DNA from: Bacillus sp. E(2018)
Lineage (GTDB): Bacteria > Bacillota > Bacilli > Bacillales > Fictibacillaceae
Direction of reading: 5' to 3'
Assembly (NCBI RefSeq): GCF_005503015.1
Contig: NZ_SCOL01000001.1
Coordinates: 62,001-126,000, forward strand
DNA length: 64,000 bases
Position numbers and translations under genes: made by a program. The notes under the pieces are model-generated. The model was not told the origin of the DNA, did not search any database, and was given only the letters and a program-made list of their open reading frames with translations. Of this stretch, positions 26,203 to 34,685 are shown piece after piece (position 1 is the stretch's first letter; each line of letters begins with the position of its first letter).

Positions 26203-26224
26203 AAGAAGTGAAAAATCACTTCTT
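26203..26224 (-). terminator. Terminator overlapping the end of the TrkA_C gene
   Basis: AAGAAGTGA/TCACTTCTT arms (26203-26211, 26216-26224) are followed on the minus strand by a T-run. The stop codon lies in the stem. Confidence 0.8.
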
Positions 26225-26923
26225 ATGTGAATCCTCAACTTCTTTTTTAGATTTTAATTCTTCCATTTCATCCTTAAATCTTTCTTGAAGAGAACTTTGG
26301 TGACCATATAAGAATAACATGTCTCCTTCTTGTATCTCTGTCGTGTAACTATCCTTTCTTACCGTTACATCTCCTCGTTTAATGAATAGGACAAGTATAT
26401 CGTCATCCACATGAATAACATCTTTTAATTTTTTTCCCATAATCTTTGAATCCTTGTGTATGGGAAGTTCCACAATAACATCATCTTCTTCAAAGTACAT
26501 AACATCTCTTAATGGCAGATCTGCGAGGTTATAACTTTTTTGCATATGACTCTCAAAAGTATGTTTCATATATTTCTTTAGTTTCGGGATGCTTAAGATT
26601 AAATATAAACTGATGAGTACTAAGATAATGATTCCGAGTTCGATCGAACGAAATTCATCTGATAAGATGTTGCTTATGGATGAAATGATAACTGCCAATG
26701 AAAAGACACCAAACAATATAAGGAAAGTGCTTAAACGTCTGCGTACTGGATGCTCCAGAATTAATTCGGATTCTCCGGTTGTAAAACCTGTAGCCGTAAA
26801 CATCGAGATAACCTGAAAACGAGCGATTTCTTTTTTTAAGCCTGTTAATGTGAACAGGAGAACATTAATTTCAATAACGATCCCTATGATTGCAAAATAA
26901 AGCAAAGTAAATAAAAAACCCAC
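26216..26923 (-). CDS. Membrane protein with TrkA C-terminal (RCK_C) domain
   Basis: 235 aa: about three or four N-terminal hydrophobic segments (LFTLLYFAIIGIVIEINVLL, FLILFGVFSLAVIISS, ELGIIILVLISLYLILS). A cytoplasmic RCK_C domain follows (EDDVIVELPIHKDSKIMGKKL, LVLFIKRGDVTVRKDSYTTEI, EGDMLFLYG). There is no pore-helix selectivity filter of the TVGYG type, so it is not a classical channel. RCK_C domains in K+ transporters can bind c-di-AMP; whether this one does is untested. No partner gene adjoins it. Confidence 0.78.
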   Translation of the reverse strand: MGFLFTLLYFAIIGIVIEINVLLFTLTGLKKEIARFQVISMFTATGFTTGESELILEHPVRRRLSTFLILFGVFSLAVIISSISNILSDEFRSIELGIIILVLISLYLILSIPKLKKYMKHTFESHMQKSYNLADLPLRDVMYFEEDDVIVELPIHKDSKIMGKKLKDVIHVDDDILVLFIKRGDVTVRKDSYTTEIQEGDMLFLYGHQSSLQERFKDEMEELKSKKEVEDSHKK

Positions 26924-27055
26924 AAAGGCACCTCCGTTAAAATTCTTCTTTACCTGTATACCCTTATTTTCTATTTATATAGAGGAAATAAAATATTTTA
27001 TTCGTTTCATAAACATTTATGGCCCCTCATATAGTTTTGTACAGGAGGGATGTAG

Positions 27056-27214
27056 ATGACTGGTTTTCTGATTACCTTAGTGCCGGCAAGCCTATTGTGT
27101 GGAGGAGTTGCTATGTTGATTCATACATTCGTGAAAAAAGATTCTTATTATTATGATCAAGAAAATCTTTGGGAAGATACATCGCTTACATCGGAAGATT
27201 ATCGTTTGAAATAA
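27056..27214 (+). CDS. 52-aa single-helix membrane protein
   Basis: ATG 27056 follows AGGAGGG by 6 bases. One hydrophobic helix (GFLITLVPASLLCGGVAMLI) is followed by an acidic tyrosine-rich tail (DSYYYDQENLWEDTS). No family recognised. The strong ribosome binding site and clean stop support a real gene. Confidence 0.65.
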   Translation: MTGFLITLVPASLLCGGVAMLIHTFVKKDSYYYDQENLWEDTSLTSEDYRLK

Positions 27215-27288
27215 CACATTCATTACTTGATATTTTCCCTCGTTATGGTAAAAAGTAAGATAACAATAACTAGAATCGAGGACTTGAT

Positions 27289-28029
27289 GTGAGGAAAGTA
27301 TCAAAGAAATGGTTAATTGGTGGAGCAGGATTAGCCCTCATACTATTCCTGGTCTTTCAATTTTATGGAGAAACAGAAGGAGCAAGCGAAACACAAACTT
27401 TGAAGGTTGTGGCATTAGGAGATTCCTTAACATACGGAGTGGGTGATCCATCCAAGACTGGTTATATTGGAATCGTTAAAAGAAATATTCAGCAGCAAAC
27501 AGGACGAAATGTCATTATTAATAATTTTGGAATCTCTGGACAGCGTTCTGACCAATTGTTAAGACAATTGGATAATGGAGTCGTGATCAAGTCATTAAGA
27601 CAAGCGGATCATATCTTTGTTTTTATCGGAACCAATGATTTTCGTAAGGCTGCCGGCTGGAACTTCCGTCAGTTGCCACAGCAGAAATTAGTACTTGGAA
27701 AAGAAAAGCTAAGAAACAATTTAAGCAAAACACTGACAGTTGTACGGGAAAACAATTCGTTTGCACCAGTCTATGTATTAGGTCTTTATAATCCTTATTT
27801 CGGAAAAGAATATGATCCGACAGCTTCAGACAGTATTAAGTCATGGAATGAGGCAATTGTTGAGGCAAGCAAAGAAAGCACACTTACTAAATACATTTCT
27901 ACCTTTGAACTTTATGAAAATGTAGAGAAAGAACTTTATTTTTCCGATTCTATCCACCCTAATAGAAGGGGATATAACAGGTTAGGTAACTGGGTTTACA
28001 ATCAGTGGAAACCTTTAAATCTTGAATGA
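27289..28029 (+). CDS. SGNH/GDSL-family hydrolase with N-terminal anchor
   Basis: 246-aa esterase or lipase-like enzyme. An N-terminal hydrophobic segment (WLIGGAGLALILFLVFQF) suggests export or anchoring. Blocks are complete: GDSLTYGVGD (nucleophile Ser), the Gly in NNFGISGQRSDQ, Asn in FIGTNDF, and SIHPNRRGY (Asp-x-x-His block, DSIHPN). It resembles B. subtilis YpmR. GTG 27289 is preceded by GAGGA. Natural ester unknown; an acyl or acetyl group on lipid or wall polymer is possible. Confidence 0.87.
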   Translation: MRKVSKKWLIGGAGLALILFLVFQFYGETEGASETQTLKVVALGDSLTYGVGDPSKTGYIGIVKRNIQQQTGRNVIINNFGISGQRSDQLLRQLDNGVVIKSLRQADHIFVFIGTNDFRKAAGWNFRQLPQQKLVLGKEKLRNNLSKTLTVVRENNSFAPVYVLGLYNPYFGKEYDPTASDSIKSWNEAIVEASKESTLTKYISTFELYENVEKELYFSDSIHPNRRGYNRLGNWVYNQWKPLNLE

Positions 28030-28064
28030 CCTCTTAGAAGCTGAAACTTCTAAGAGGTTTTATT
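28029..28064 (+). terminator. Intrinsic terminator
   Basis: ACCTCTTAGAAG (28029-28040) pairs perfectly with CTTCTAAGAGGT (28047-28058), then TTTATT. The following stretch to 28260 holds no gene I can support. Confidence 0.9.
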
Positions 28065-28267
28065 ATTTCTTTTTAAAAAGTTGTCTTCGTATACATCAAT
28101 GCTTCGATTTTTCGGCGATATGCGGTGAGCAACATTTTGTACGTTTCACTTTATAAATGTCTCACCTCCTCACTTATGCTAGCCTAAAGTCACACCACCA
28201 TGATCGACTGTCAAAGAAAACAAGGATACAGAACAGCAATCTCTTAGAAAAAAGAATAAAAAAACGG

Positions 28268-28295
28268 TTGACTTGAGAATGATTATCATTATAAT
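28268..28295 (+). promoter_or_regulatory. SigA promoter with embedded Fur box
   Basis: TTGACT (28268-28273), 16-base spacer, TATAAT (28290-28295). The spacer and -10 edge contain TGAGAATGATTATCATT (28274-28290), a near-perfect 7-1-7 Fur box (TGATAATnATTATCA). Iron-loaded Fur would block RNA polymerase here. Confidence 0.88.
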
Positions 28296-28307
28296 TAAAA
28301 GTGAAGT

Positions 28308-28322
28308 TGATAATCGTTTTCA
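28308..28322 (+). promoter_or_regulatory. Second, weaker Fur-like box
   Basis: TGATAATCGTTTTCA keeps a perfect left half and a two-mismatch right half of the Fur consensus. It sits just downstream of the promoter, so it may strengthen repression. Confidence 0.5.
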
Positions 28323-28353
28323 ATTACTTATACATAGAAGGGGTAACTGACAT

Positions 28354-29421
28354 ATGTTTAAAAAGAATCTTTTTACGGTTGTTACAATGGTCCTACTAGC
28401 TGCTTTAGTCTTAGCAGGCTGTGGTAAATCAAACGAGGGTGCGAGTTCGAATAATAATGATACAAAAAAAGAAGAAGTAAACCTATATACAAGTCGTCAC
28501 TATGAAGTTGATGATAAAATCTTTGCTGATTTTACAAAAGAGACAGGAATTAAAGTCAACCTTATTAAGGGTAAAGAAGATGAGTTGATCGAGCGTCTTA
28601 CAAGAGAAGGAAAAGCAACAAAAGGAGACCTTTTCTTCACATCTGATGCTGGACGTTTACACTGGGCAAAAGATAAAGACCTCTTACAAAGTGTAGAAAG
28701 CGAAACTTTGAGTAAGAATATTCCTGATAATTTAAGAGATAAAGACAATCAATGGTTCGGTCTAACAAAACGTGCACGTGTCATCGTATATGATCAGAAA
28801 AAAGTAGACAAATCAGAACTATCTACTTATGAAGCGTTAACTGAAGACAAATGGAAAGGTAAAGTACTAATCCGTTCATCAGAAAATATTTACAATCAAT
28901 CATTAGTATCATCCTTTATTTCATTAAACGGAAAAGATGAAGCGAAGAAGTGGGCAGAAGGGATCGTTAACAACATGGCTCGTGATCCACAAGGTGGAGA
29001 CAAAGACCAAGCAAAAGGTATCGCTGCTGGTGAAGGTGATGTTGCCATCATGAACTCATACTATTTTGGTCAGATGCTGAACTCAGAAGATCCTGAAGAA
29101 GTGAAAGTTGCTAAACAGCTGAGTGTGTTTTTCCCTAACCAAGAAACAACAGGTACTCACATCAATATTAGTGGTATAGGTGTTACGAAACACGCTAAGA
29201 ACAAAGAGAATGCTATTGAATTAATGGAATATCTGTCTAGTCCGAAAGTGCAAGAAGTATTTGCTGAAGCTAACTACGAGTATCCGGTTAATAAAGAAGT
29301 TGAACCTTCAGAGCTTTTAAAATCTTGGGGTAACTTTAAAGAACAAGATCTTAATCTTTCTGAGCTAGGTGAAAACAATGCAGATGCCGTTAAGATTATG
29401 AATGAAGTAAGCTGGAAATAA
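28354..29421 (+). CDS. Ferric-iron ABC transporter substrate-binding lipoprotein
   Basis: 355-aa Fe3+ receptor of the FbpA/FutA type. A lipoprotein signal ends in lipobox LAGC. The mature part has NLYTSRHYEVDDKIFADF at the start and the tandem-tyrosine ligand motif NSYYFGQM, typical of Fe3+ binders. GITKHAKNKENAIELMEYL-like sequence (split) near the C-terminus fits the family. A Fur-boxed promoter drives it. A hairpin and then permease and ATPase genes follow. Confidence 0.9.
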   Translation: MFKKNLFTVVTMVLLAALVLAGCGKSNEGASSNNNDTKKEEVNLYTSRHYEVDDKIFADFTKETGIKVNLIKGKEDELIERLTREGKATKGDLFFTSDAGRLHWAKDKDLLQSVESETLSKNIPDNLRDKDNQWFGLTKRARVIVYDQKKVDKSELSTYEALTEDKWKGKVLIRSSENIYNQSLVSSFISLNGKDEAKKWAEGIVNNMARDPQGGDKDQAKGIAAGEGDVAIMNSYYFGQMLNSEDPEEVKVAKQLSVFFPNQETTGTHINISGIGVTKHAKNKENAIELMEYLSSPKVQEVFAEANYEYPVNKEVEPSELLKSWGNFKEQDLNLSELGENNADAVKIMNEVSWK

Positions 29422-29434
29422 ACGTTAATACTTT

Positions 29435-29459
29435 GCCGTATCACAATATGTGATACGGC
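29435..29459 (+). other. Stable hairpin between receptor and permease genes
   Basis: GCCGTATCAC (29435-29444) and GTGATACGGC (29450-29459) are perfect arms with a 5-base loop. No T-run follows, so an mRNA-stabilising or processing hairpin is likelier than a terminator. Confidence 0.8.
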
Positions 29460-29514
29460 TAATTCCATGTAAAACAAACAACGAGAACAATGCTGATGAG
29501 TAAAGAAGGTGAAG

Positions 29515-31158
29515 ATGTTGTATATTATTCGAAAAATGAGATCACAGTTTAATAGTTGGGCTTTGCTAAGTGTGATTTTTTCTACTTTAATCCTTTTACC
29601 GGCTTTGCTCATCATGGTTCAGTTATTCGCTGAGAGTAATGAGAATTGGGAACACATTAAAGAATTCATGTTGAAAAATTATATCGTAAATTCCGTGACA
29701 ATCGTTGGTTTTACTGGTCTTTTCACAGTGATAATCGGTGTAAGTGCGGCATGGCTAGTTTCCGCCTATAAAGTTCCTATGCATCAGTTCTTTAAGTGGG
29801 GTCTTATCCTCCCACTTGCGATTCCTCCATACATTGGGGCCTATACGTACCATGGCATTTTAAATTATACAGGTGTCATTCAAACGTCACTAAGGAACCA
29901 GTTTGGTATAAAAGTGGACCAAAAGTTCTTTGACATCATGAACATACCCGGTGCTGTTTTTATCTTTACGATGTTCCTGTATCCATATGTATATATCATC
30001 ACAAAAAGTTTTTTAGAAAATCAGTCATCATCACTGATTGAGAATGCACGGTTGCTAGGCAAAGGATCGTTCACGACATTTATACAAGTCGTACTTCCTG
30101 TGTCACGAGCAGCGATTGTAGGTGGTGTTAGCTTAGTCATTCTTGAAGTCTTCAATGATTACGGGGTAGTAAAGTATTTCGGTATTCAAACCTTTAGTAC
30201 AGCCATATTTCAAGCTTGGTTTGGGATGGGAGATATTTATTCGGCTATCAAGCTTGCAGGTACTTTAATGTTTATAGTTGTTTTGATTTTAATTCTAGAA
30301 AAAGCAATAAGGGGTAGGAAACAGTATAGTTATTCCACTTCAAAAGTCCGACCTTTACAACCTAAAGAACTTAAAGGATGGAAAAAATTCGCTGTGCTAT
30401 CTTTTTTTATCTCTTTGTTTGCTCTGGCTTTTGCCATTCCCTTTATACAGCTTTTACATTGGGTCTATATGACTTATGACGTGATTTTAAGTGCTACATT
30501 TGCTGATTTAATTTGGAATTCAGTATTTGTTGCTGCGATAGGTTCAATTCTTATCATAATCGTGGCCTTAATCATCGCGAACTTTAGTCGCCTTTCAAAA
30601 GGCTGGATCGGAAAGGTGTTTTCTAAAATTACCGTTCTAGGCTATTCAATCCCGGGAGCTGTAATTGCTATAGGCGTTCTGACTTTGTTTCTCTCACTCG
30701 ATCAAAAGGTCATATCGTTATACGAATGGCTTGGATTAGAGCCAACACTTGTACTAAGCCTAAGTATTAGTATGCTGATTTTTGCTTATGTGGTTCGCTT
30801 TCTAGCTGTTGGATTTAACTCGATCGAAGCCGGTTTTGATAAAATAGGAACAGTTTTTACTGAAGCCTCAAGAACATTAGGGATGTCAGTGACTAAAACA
30901 TTTTTCAAAGTAGATATCAAAATGATCAAAGGTGCGATTGCTGGTGGTTTCATTCTTGTGTTCGTAGATATTTTAAAAGAGCTGCCTCTTACGCTTATCC
31001 TACAGCCTTTTAATTTTTATACGTTAGCTACAAAAACCTTTCAATATGCAAGTGATGAACGTATTCACGAAGCCTCTGTTTCATCAATGGTGATTATTTG
31101 TATAAGTGCACTTTCGATCTTCTTTTTACACAGAGTTTTAGAAAAGGAGCCAAAATAA
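29515..31158 (+). CDS. Ferric-iron ABC transporter permease (two fused domains)
   Basis: 547-aa FbpB-type protein with about twelve helices and two BPD_transp_1 domains, so a single polypeptide forms the whole channel. EAA-like loops appear in ENARLLGKGSFTTFIQVVLP and EASRTLGMSVTKTFFKVDI. ATG 29515 follows AAGGTG by about 5 bases; GTG 29509 is a less likely alternative. It ends TAATG overlapping the ATPase start by one base. Confidence 0.9.
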   Translation: MLYIIRKMRSQFNSWALLSVIFSTLILLPALLIMVQLFAESNENWEHIKEFMLKNYIVNSVTIVGFTGLFTVIIGVSAAWLVSAYKVPMHQFFKWGLILPLAIPPYIGAYTYHGILNYTGVIQTSLRNQFGIKVDQKFFDIMNIPGAVFIFTMFLYPYVYIITKSFLENQSSSLIENARLLGKGSFTTFIQVVLPVSRAAIVGGVSLVILEVFNDYGVVKYFGIQTFSTAIFQAWFGMGDIYSAIKLAGTLMFIVVLILILEKAIRGRKQYSYSTSKVRPLQPKELKGWKKFAVLSFFISLFALAFAIPFIQLLHWVYMTYDVILSATFADLIWNSVFVAAIGSILIIIVALIIANFSRLSKGWIGKVFSKITVLGYSIPGAVIAIGVLTLFLSLDQKVISLYEWLGLEPTLVLSLSISMLIFAYVVRFLAVGFNSIEAGFDKIGTVFTEASRTLGMSVTKTFFKVDIKMIKGAIAGGFILVFVDILKELPLTLILQPFNFYTLATKTFQYASDERIHEASVSSMVIICISALSIFFLHRVLEKEPK

Positions 31159-31871
31159 TGTTTGTTCAAATCAAAGACTTAACGTTTCATTACAAAAATT
31201 CGCAAAAACCTTTGTTCGAAAACCTATCCCTAAGCTTTAAGCAGGGAGAAGTTTCAGTAATCTTAGGAGAAAGCGGCAGTGGGAAAAGTACGTTACTCCG
31301 TCTTATAGCAGGACTAGAAGTGCCAGCGAAGGGATCAATCCTGATTGATCATGCAGTCATGAGCGATAACTTCCGTTTTGTTCAGCCGGAAAAACGTGGT
31401 GTTGGCCTAGTTTTTCAAGATTATGCTTTGTTCCCTCATATGACAGTTGAAAAGAACATTAAATTTGGCTTAACTAAAATGAATCGTAAACAGAAACAAA
31501 CACGAATGGAAGAATTGTTGGCCATTGTGGGTATGGAGGACTATGCTTCTCGTTATCCTTATGAATTGAGCGGTGGACAACAGCAGCGTGTAGCACTAGC
31601 TAGAGCTATGGCTCCTAATCCATCTTTGATCATGTTTGATGAACCTTTTAGTAATCTCGATTCTAAGCTTCAACTACAGATTCGTGATGAGTTACAAGAG
31701 ATCCTTAAACGTACTGGGATCACGTCTATATTTGTTACTCATGATGAAGAGGATGCTCGTGCTATCGGGGATCGGATCATATTGATGAACAAAGGAAAGA
31801 TTCAAGATGAAGGTCGCCCAGAAATGGTGTTGAGAAAGAATAAAGAACAATTAACTCTAGCCTATGTATAA
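31158..31871 (+). CDS. Ferric-iron ABC transporter ATP-binding protein (short)
   Basis: 237-aa ATPase. Walker A LGESGSGKST, Q-loop VFQDYALFPHMTV, signature LSGGQQQRVALARA, Walker B IMFDEPFSNLD and switch FVTHDEEDA are intact. FbpC-type proteins usually carry a further C-terminal TOBE/regulatory region of about 100 residues, which is missing here. ATG 31158 overlaps the permease stop (TAATG), with AAAAGGAG upstream. The operon ends at a strong palindromic terminator. Confidence 0.9.
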   Translation: MFVQIKDLTFHYKNSQKPLFENLSLSFKQGEVSVILGESGSGKSTLLRLIAGLEVPAKGSILIDHAVMSDNFRFVQPEKRGVGLVFQDYALFPHMTVEKNIKFGLTKMNRKQKQTRMEELLAIVGMEDYASRYPYELSGGQQQRVALARAMAPNPSLIMFDEPFSNLDSKLQLQIRDELQEILKRTGITSIFVTHDEEDARAIGDRIILMNKGKIQDEGRPEMVLRKNKEQLTLAYV

Positions 31872-31874
31872 AGA

Positions 31875-31898
31875 AAAAACCGGGATATCCCGGTTTTT
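31875..31898. terminator. Bidirectional terminator (perfect palindrome)
   Basis: CCGGGATATCCCGG (31880-31893) flanked by A-run and T-run. It serves the iron operon and the convergent 64-aa gene, whose stop lies at its edge. Confidence 0.92.
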
Positions 31899-32091
31899 AT
31901 TTTTTGAATTGATTATCTAATTTTCCGTTCATGTCGATTAAGAATCCAATTTCTCGTCCTAGTAGTTCGCCTAGTTCTTTTGCTTTTTTTTCGCTTTCGT
32001 TCTTTATTTGTTCAATCGTTAGTTCACCTTTTAACTTTGATGCACCGACGATAATACTTAAGTCGCCTTTTTCATAAAATACAATTTTCAT
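31897..32091 (-). CDS. Small soluble protein, unknown function
   Basis: 64 aa (KIVFYEKGDLSIIVGASKL, then a charged helix ESEKKAKELGELLGRE). GGGAGGT precedes ATG 32091 by about 8 bases. No recognised family. It is convergent with the iron operon. Confidence 0.7.
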   Translation of the reverse strand: MKIVFYEKGDLSIIVGASKLKGELTIEQIKNESEKKAKELGELLGREIGFLIDMNGKLDNQFKK

Positions 32092-32228
32092 TTATAATAC
32101 CTCCCTGAAAAATAGAACCTTCTACATCATTCGTTTTTTTTTCACATGCTTATGGGGTAGAAGTGAGAATATGGAAAAACATTCATTATGAAACAATTAA
32201 TTGGAATAAATAAGTATGGTGCGTATTC

Positions 32229-32258
32229 TTGACAAAAATTTATGTATGTTGATAAAAT
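32229..32258 (+). promoter_or_regulatory. Promoter of the c-di-AMP riboswitch transcript
   Basis: TTGACA (32229-32234) with TAAAAT (32253-32258) at 18 bases, or GATAAA at 16 bases. It lies immediately upstream of the aptamer. Confidence 0.75.
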
Positions 32259-32275
32259 TAGAGCATATAATATAT

Positions 32276-32440
32276 GATTCGCTTAATTCTGATATTCTAT
32301 TCGACAGAATATATCGAAGCGGGGGAACCACGAAATGGCTTAAATGCCTTGGGATGAATTTGTGCATGCACAAAAGGGACAACTCTCAATTTCCTAATCC
32401 GACAGCTAACCTCGTAAGCGTTTTTGGAGAGAGAACTCTA
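32276..32440 (+). ncRNA. c-di-AMP riboswitch (ydaO-yuaA type)
   Basis: Conserved ydaO blocks appear in order. TTCGCTT pairs with GAAGCG and is followed by GGGGGAACCA. Next come TTGGGATGAAT and AAGGGACAACTCTC, then CCTAATCCGACAGCTAACC with CTCGTAAGCG. In this class ligand binding turns expression off through a downstream terminator, present here at 32474. Known targets are potassium transporters and wall genes; here the next gene is a GltT-like symporter. Confidence 0.93.
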
Positions 32441-32473
32441 TACATGGGCTAAGTCTATGTGTTGCGGTGTATT

Positions 32474-32509
32474 CCCACGGAAAATCCTCTCTATTTTCGG
32501 TGGGTTTTT
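32474..32509 (+). terminator. Riboswitch expression-platform terminator
   Basis: CCCACGGAAAAT (32474-32485) pairs with ATTTTCGGTGGG (32493-32504), one mismatch, then TTTTTA. The loop CCTCTCT can alternatively pair with GGAGAGAG (32426-32433) of the aptamer 3' side, giving a plausible anti-terminator. Confidence 0.88.
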
Positions 32510-32602
32510 ATATGCAACAAATAGGGCATGTATTAGTATAAATTTCTTCAAGGTTATTGCACACGAAATAGTAAGAAAATTTTAACAAAGGGGGCATTTA
32601 TA

Positions 32603-33838
32603 ATGAAATTATCTACAAAGATCTTGATCGCTCTGGCACTTGGGGTTGTTGCTGGTCTCATTCTTAATCTAGCTGTGCCTGATGCTTTCTCAACACTGGA
32701 CAAATATGTTTTAAAGCCAGTAGGGACATTATTCTTAAACCTTATTAAAATGTTAGTTGTACCGATCGTCTTCTTCTCAATCGTACTTGGAACAGCAGGA
32801 CTAGGTGATCCGAAGAAACTGGGAAGAGTTGGGGCAAAAACAGTTGGTTATTTCTTAGGAACTACAACGATTGCTATTATTATTGCTATGGCTTTAGCCC
32901 TTGTCTTTAAACCGGGTGTAGGTGATTTTAATACAGAAGGCGCGAAGTTCGAGCAACAAGAAGCACCAGCAGTAACAGATACGTTGTTGAACATCATTCC
33001 TACTAACCCTATTCAAGCAATGGCTGAAGGAAACATGCTTCAAATTATCGCATTCTCGGTATTTGTAGGATTCGCTTTAACCATGTTGGGTAGCAAGACT
33101 AAAGGTGTGATGGATTTAATTGAGCAAGGTAACGATATTATGATGTACCTTGTAAACCTGATTATGAAATTTGCTCCATATGGTGCTTTTGCTTTAATAG
33201 CATCTGCCGTTGGAAGTCAAGGTATGGATGCGATTAAAGCGATGGGATTATACATGAGTGTAGTTATTTTAGCTTTATTCATTCACTCTGTTGTAGCCTA
33301 TGGAGGTTCGATCGCACTATTTGCAAAGAAGAGTCCGATTTGGTTCTTTAAAGGCTTTGCACCAGCAATGTCAGTAGCATTCAGTACGTCAAGTTCAAAT
33401 GCAACCCTTCCGATTTCAATGAAAACAGCTCAAGAGAATCTGGGTGTTCGAAAATCAATCAGTGGATTTGTTCAACCGCTTGGTGCAACGATTAACATGG
33501 ATGGAACAGCCATTATGCAAGGTGTTGCAACGATTTTTATCGCCCAAGTATACGATGTTAATTTAGGTATTACAGAAATGCTCACTGTTATTTTAACAGC
33601 CGTACTTGCAAGTATCGGTACAGCAGGTGTACCAGGAGTCGGATTGATCATGTTAGCGATGGTATTGAACTCTGTAGGATTACCTGTAGAGGGTATTGCT
33701 TTAATCTTAGGTGTTGATAGACTTCTAGATATGCTTAGAACAGCTGTTAACATCACAGGGGATGCTGCTTGTGCGGTAATCGTTGATAAAGGTGAAGACA
33801 AACACCTTGGAACTCGTGAACAAGATGTTAGTGCTTAA
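32603..33838 (+). CDS. Dicarboxylate/amino acid:cation symporter (GltT/GltP-like)
   Basis: 411-aa DAACS-family importer of glutamate, aspartate or C4-dicarboxylates with Na+ or H+. Hallmarks: AFSTSSSNATLPISM (HP1 serine-rich loop), GATINMDGTAIMQG (NMDGT cation motif), GTAGVPGVGLIML (HP2) and DRLLDMLRTAVNITGDAACAVIV (last helix; split for length: DRLLDMLRTAVN, GDAACAVIV). ATG 32603 follows AAAGGGGG. A c-di-AMP riboswitch and terminator lie upstream, tying uptake to the potassium/osmolyte second messenger. Confidence 0.92.
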   Translation: MKLSTKILIALALGVVAGLILNLAVPDAFSTLDKYVLKPVGTLFLNLIKMLVVPIVFFSIVLGTAGLGDPKKLGRVGAKTVGYFLGTTTIAIIIAMALALVFKPGVGDFNTEGAKFEQQEAPAVTDTLLNIIPTNPIQAMAEGNMLQIIAFSVFVGFALTMLGSKTKGVMDLIEQGNDIMMYLVNLIMKFAPYGAFALIASAVGSQGMDAIKAMGLYMSVVILALFIHSVVAYGGSIALFAKKSPIWFFKGFAPAMSVAFSTSSSNATLPISMKTAQENLGVRKSISGFVQPLGATINMDGTAIMQGVATIFIAQVYDVNLGITEMLTVILTAVLASIGTAGVPGVGLIMLAMVLNSVGLPVEGIALILGVDRLLDMLRTAVNITGDAACAVIVDKGEDKHLGTREQDVSA

Positions 33839-33847
33839 ATAAAACTT

Positions 33848-33890
33848 AAATGGTCGCAGTAGATTTTATCTATTGTGGCCATTTTTTTAT
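33848..33890 (+). terminator. Intrinsic terminator
   Basis: Sixteen-base arms 33848-33863 and 33869-33884 (AAATGGTCGCAGTAGA pairs with wobbles), then a T-run. Confidence 0.9.
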
Positions 33891-33995
33891 ATGCCGATTT
33901 CCCCAGTTTGAAATTGTTGAGTAAATAAATGTAAGCACAGAGACAAAATCATGGTAAAATAAGAAGATACATAATGAGATTTCGGAGTGATCTTC

Positions 33996-34685
33996 TTGGA
34001 AAAATGGCTAGAGATACTAACGCTTGCTGCAAAGATCATATGGGTACAGATTCAAACCGTCATTCATCCTATCATCAAGTTAACTGAGAGCGCGATGAAC
34101 TCTTTTTGGTTTGTTTTTTCACTTACAATCATTGCAGGATATATATTACTAATGCTTTTACAGAATGCATTTACTTTCTATCAAGCTCATAATTTTATTC
34201 ACAGAAAAATGAATAATGAACCTGCTAACGATATTGAATTCACCTTATTCATGAAATCACTTTGGAAGAATGATCGATCCAGAGGTTTATTGGCGAATGC
34301 CAAATCGGCTAAGAGTAGATATCTGCAGTTTAATGCTCAAGAACGTTTGTCACTCCAGAACTATTTACAGCATAGACTACGTTTTTTACGTGCGAACCAG
34401 CCGTTATTCATCTTGGGAGCTGTTGTAATAGGATTACTTTCAAGTATTTCAGTTAATGTACTACCGATTGAGGCAGCTTCAGTAAATGCAGAAAATGTTT
34501 TGAAAACAACGTTATTCATTCTTTCTTGGCTACTGATCATGCAAGCTAAATACGTTTCTATGAAAAAACAAACGTACCATCATCTCGTATGGATGCAAGA
34601 TACTAATCGGACTACAACGGCTGATTACATGCAAGAAGAGGACGTTGCAGTTTTAACGAACAAAGAAAACAACCCTGCGTATTAA
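33996..34685 (+). CDS. Membrane protein of unknown function
   Basis: 229 aa with hydrophobic segments near residues 30-55, 130-152 and 165-185. A basic cytoplasmic-type loop (FMKSLWKNDRSRGLLANAKSA) separates them. No family recognised. TTG 33996 is used because CGGAG is 8 bases upstream; a GTG at 33987 overlaps that site. It converges with, and overlaps by four bases, the glycosylase gene. Confidence 0.72.
   Translation: MEKWLEILTLAAKIIWVQIQTVIHPIIKLTESAMNSFWFVFSLTIIAGYILLMLLQNAFTFYQAHNFIHRKMNNEPANDIEFTLFMKSLWKNDRSRGLLANAKSAKSRYLQFNAQERLSLQNYLQHRLRFLRANQPLFILGAVVIGLLSSISVNVLPIEAASVNAENVLKTTLFILSWLLIMQAKYVSMKKQTYHHLVWMQDTNRTTTADYMQEEDVAVLTNKENNPAY

Noticed and set aside
26196..26288. Short plus-strand ORF beginning ATGAAAAAAGAAGTG after GGGGG
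   Set aside because: It is antisense to the end of the TrkA_C gene and its first codons are the terminator stem of that gene.
28080..28180. GGAGGTGA-like site on the minus strand followed by ORFs of 17-20 codons
   Set aside because: Start spacing is poor, the ORFs are very short and no terminator suits them, so I cannot support a gene.
29274..29615. Minus-strand ORF between iron receptor and permease genes
   Set aside because: Antisense to two well-supported genes and includes the intergenic hairpin; no ribosome binding site.
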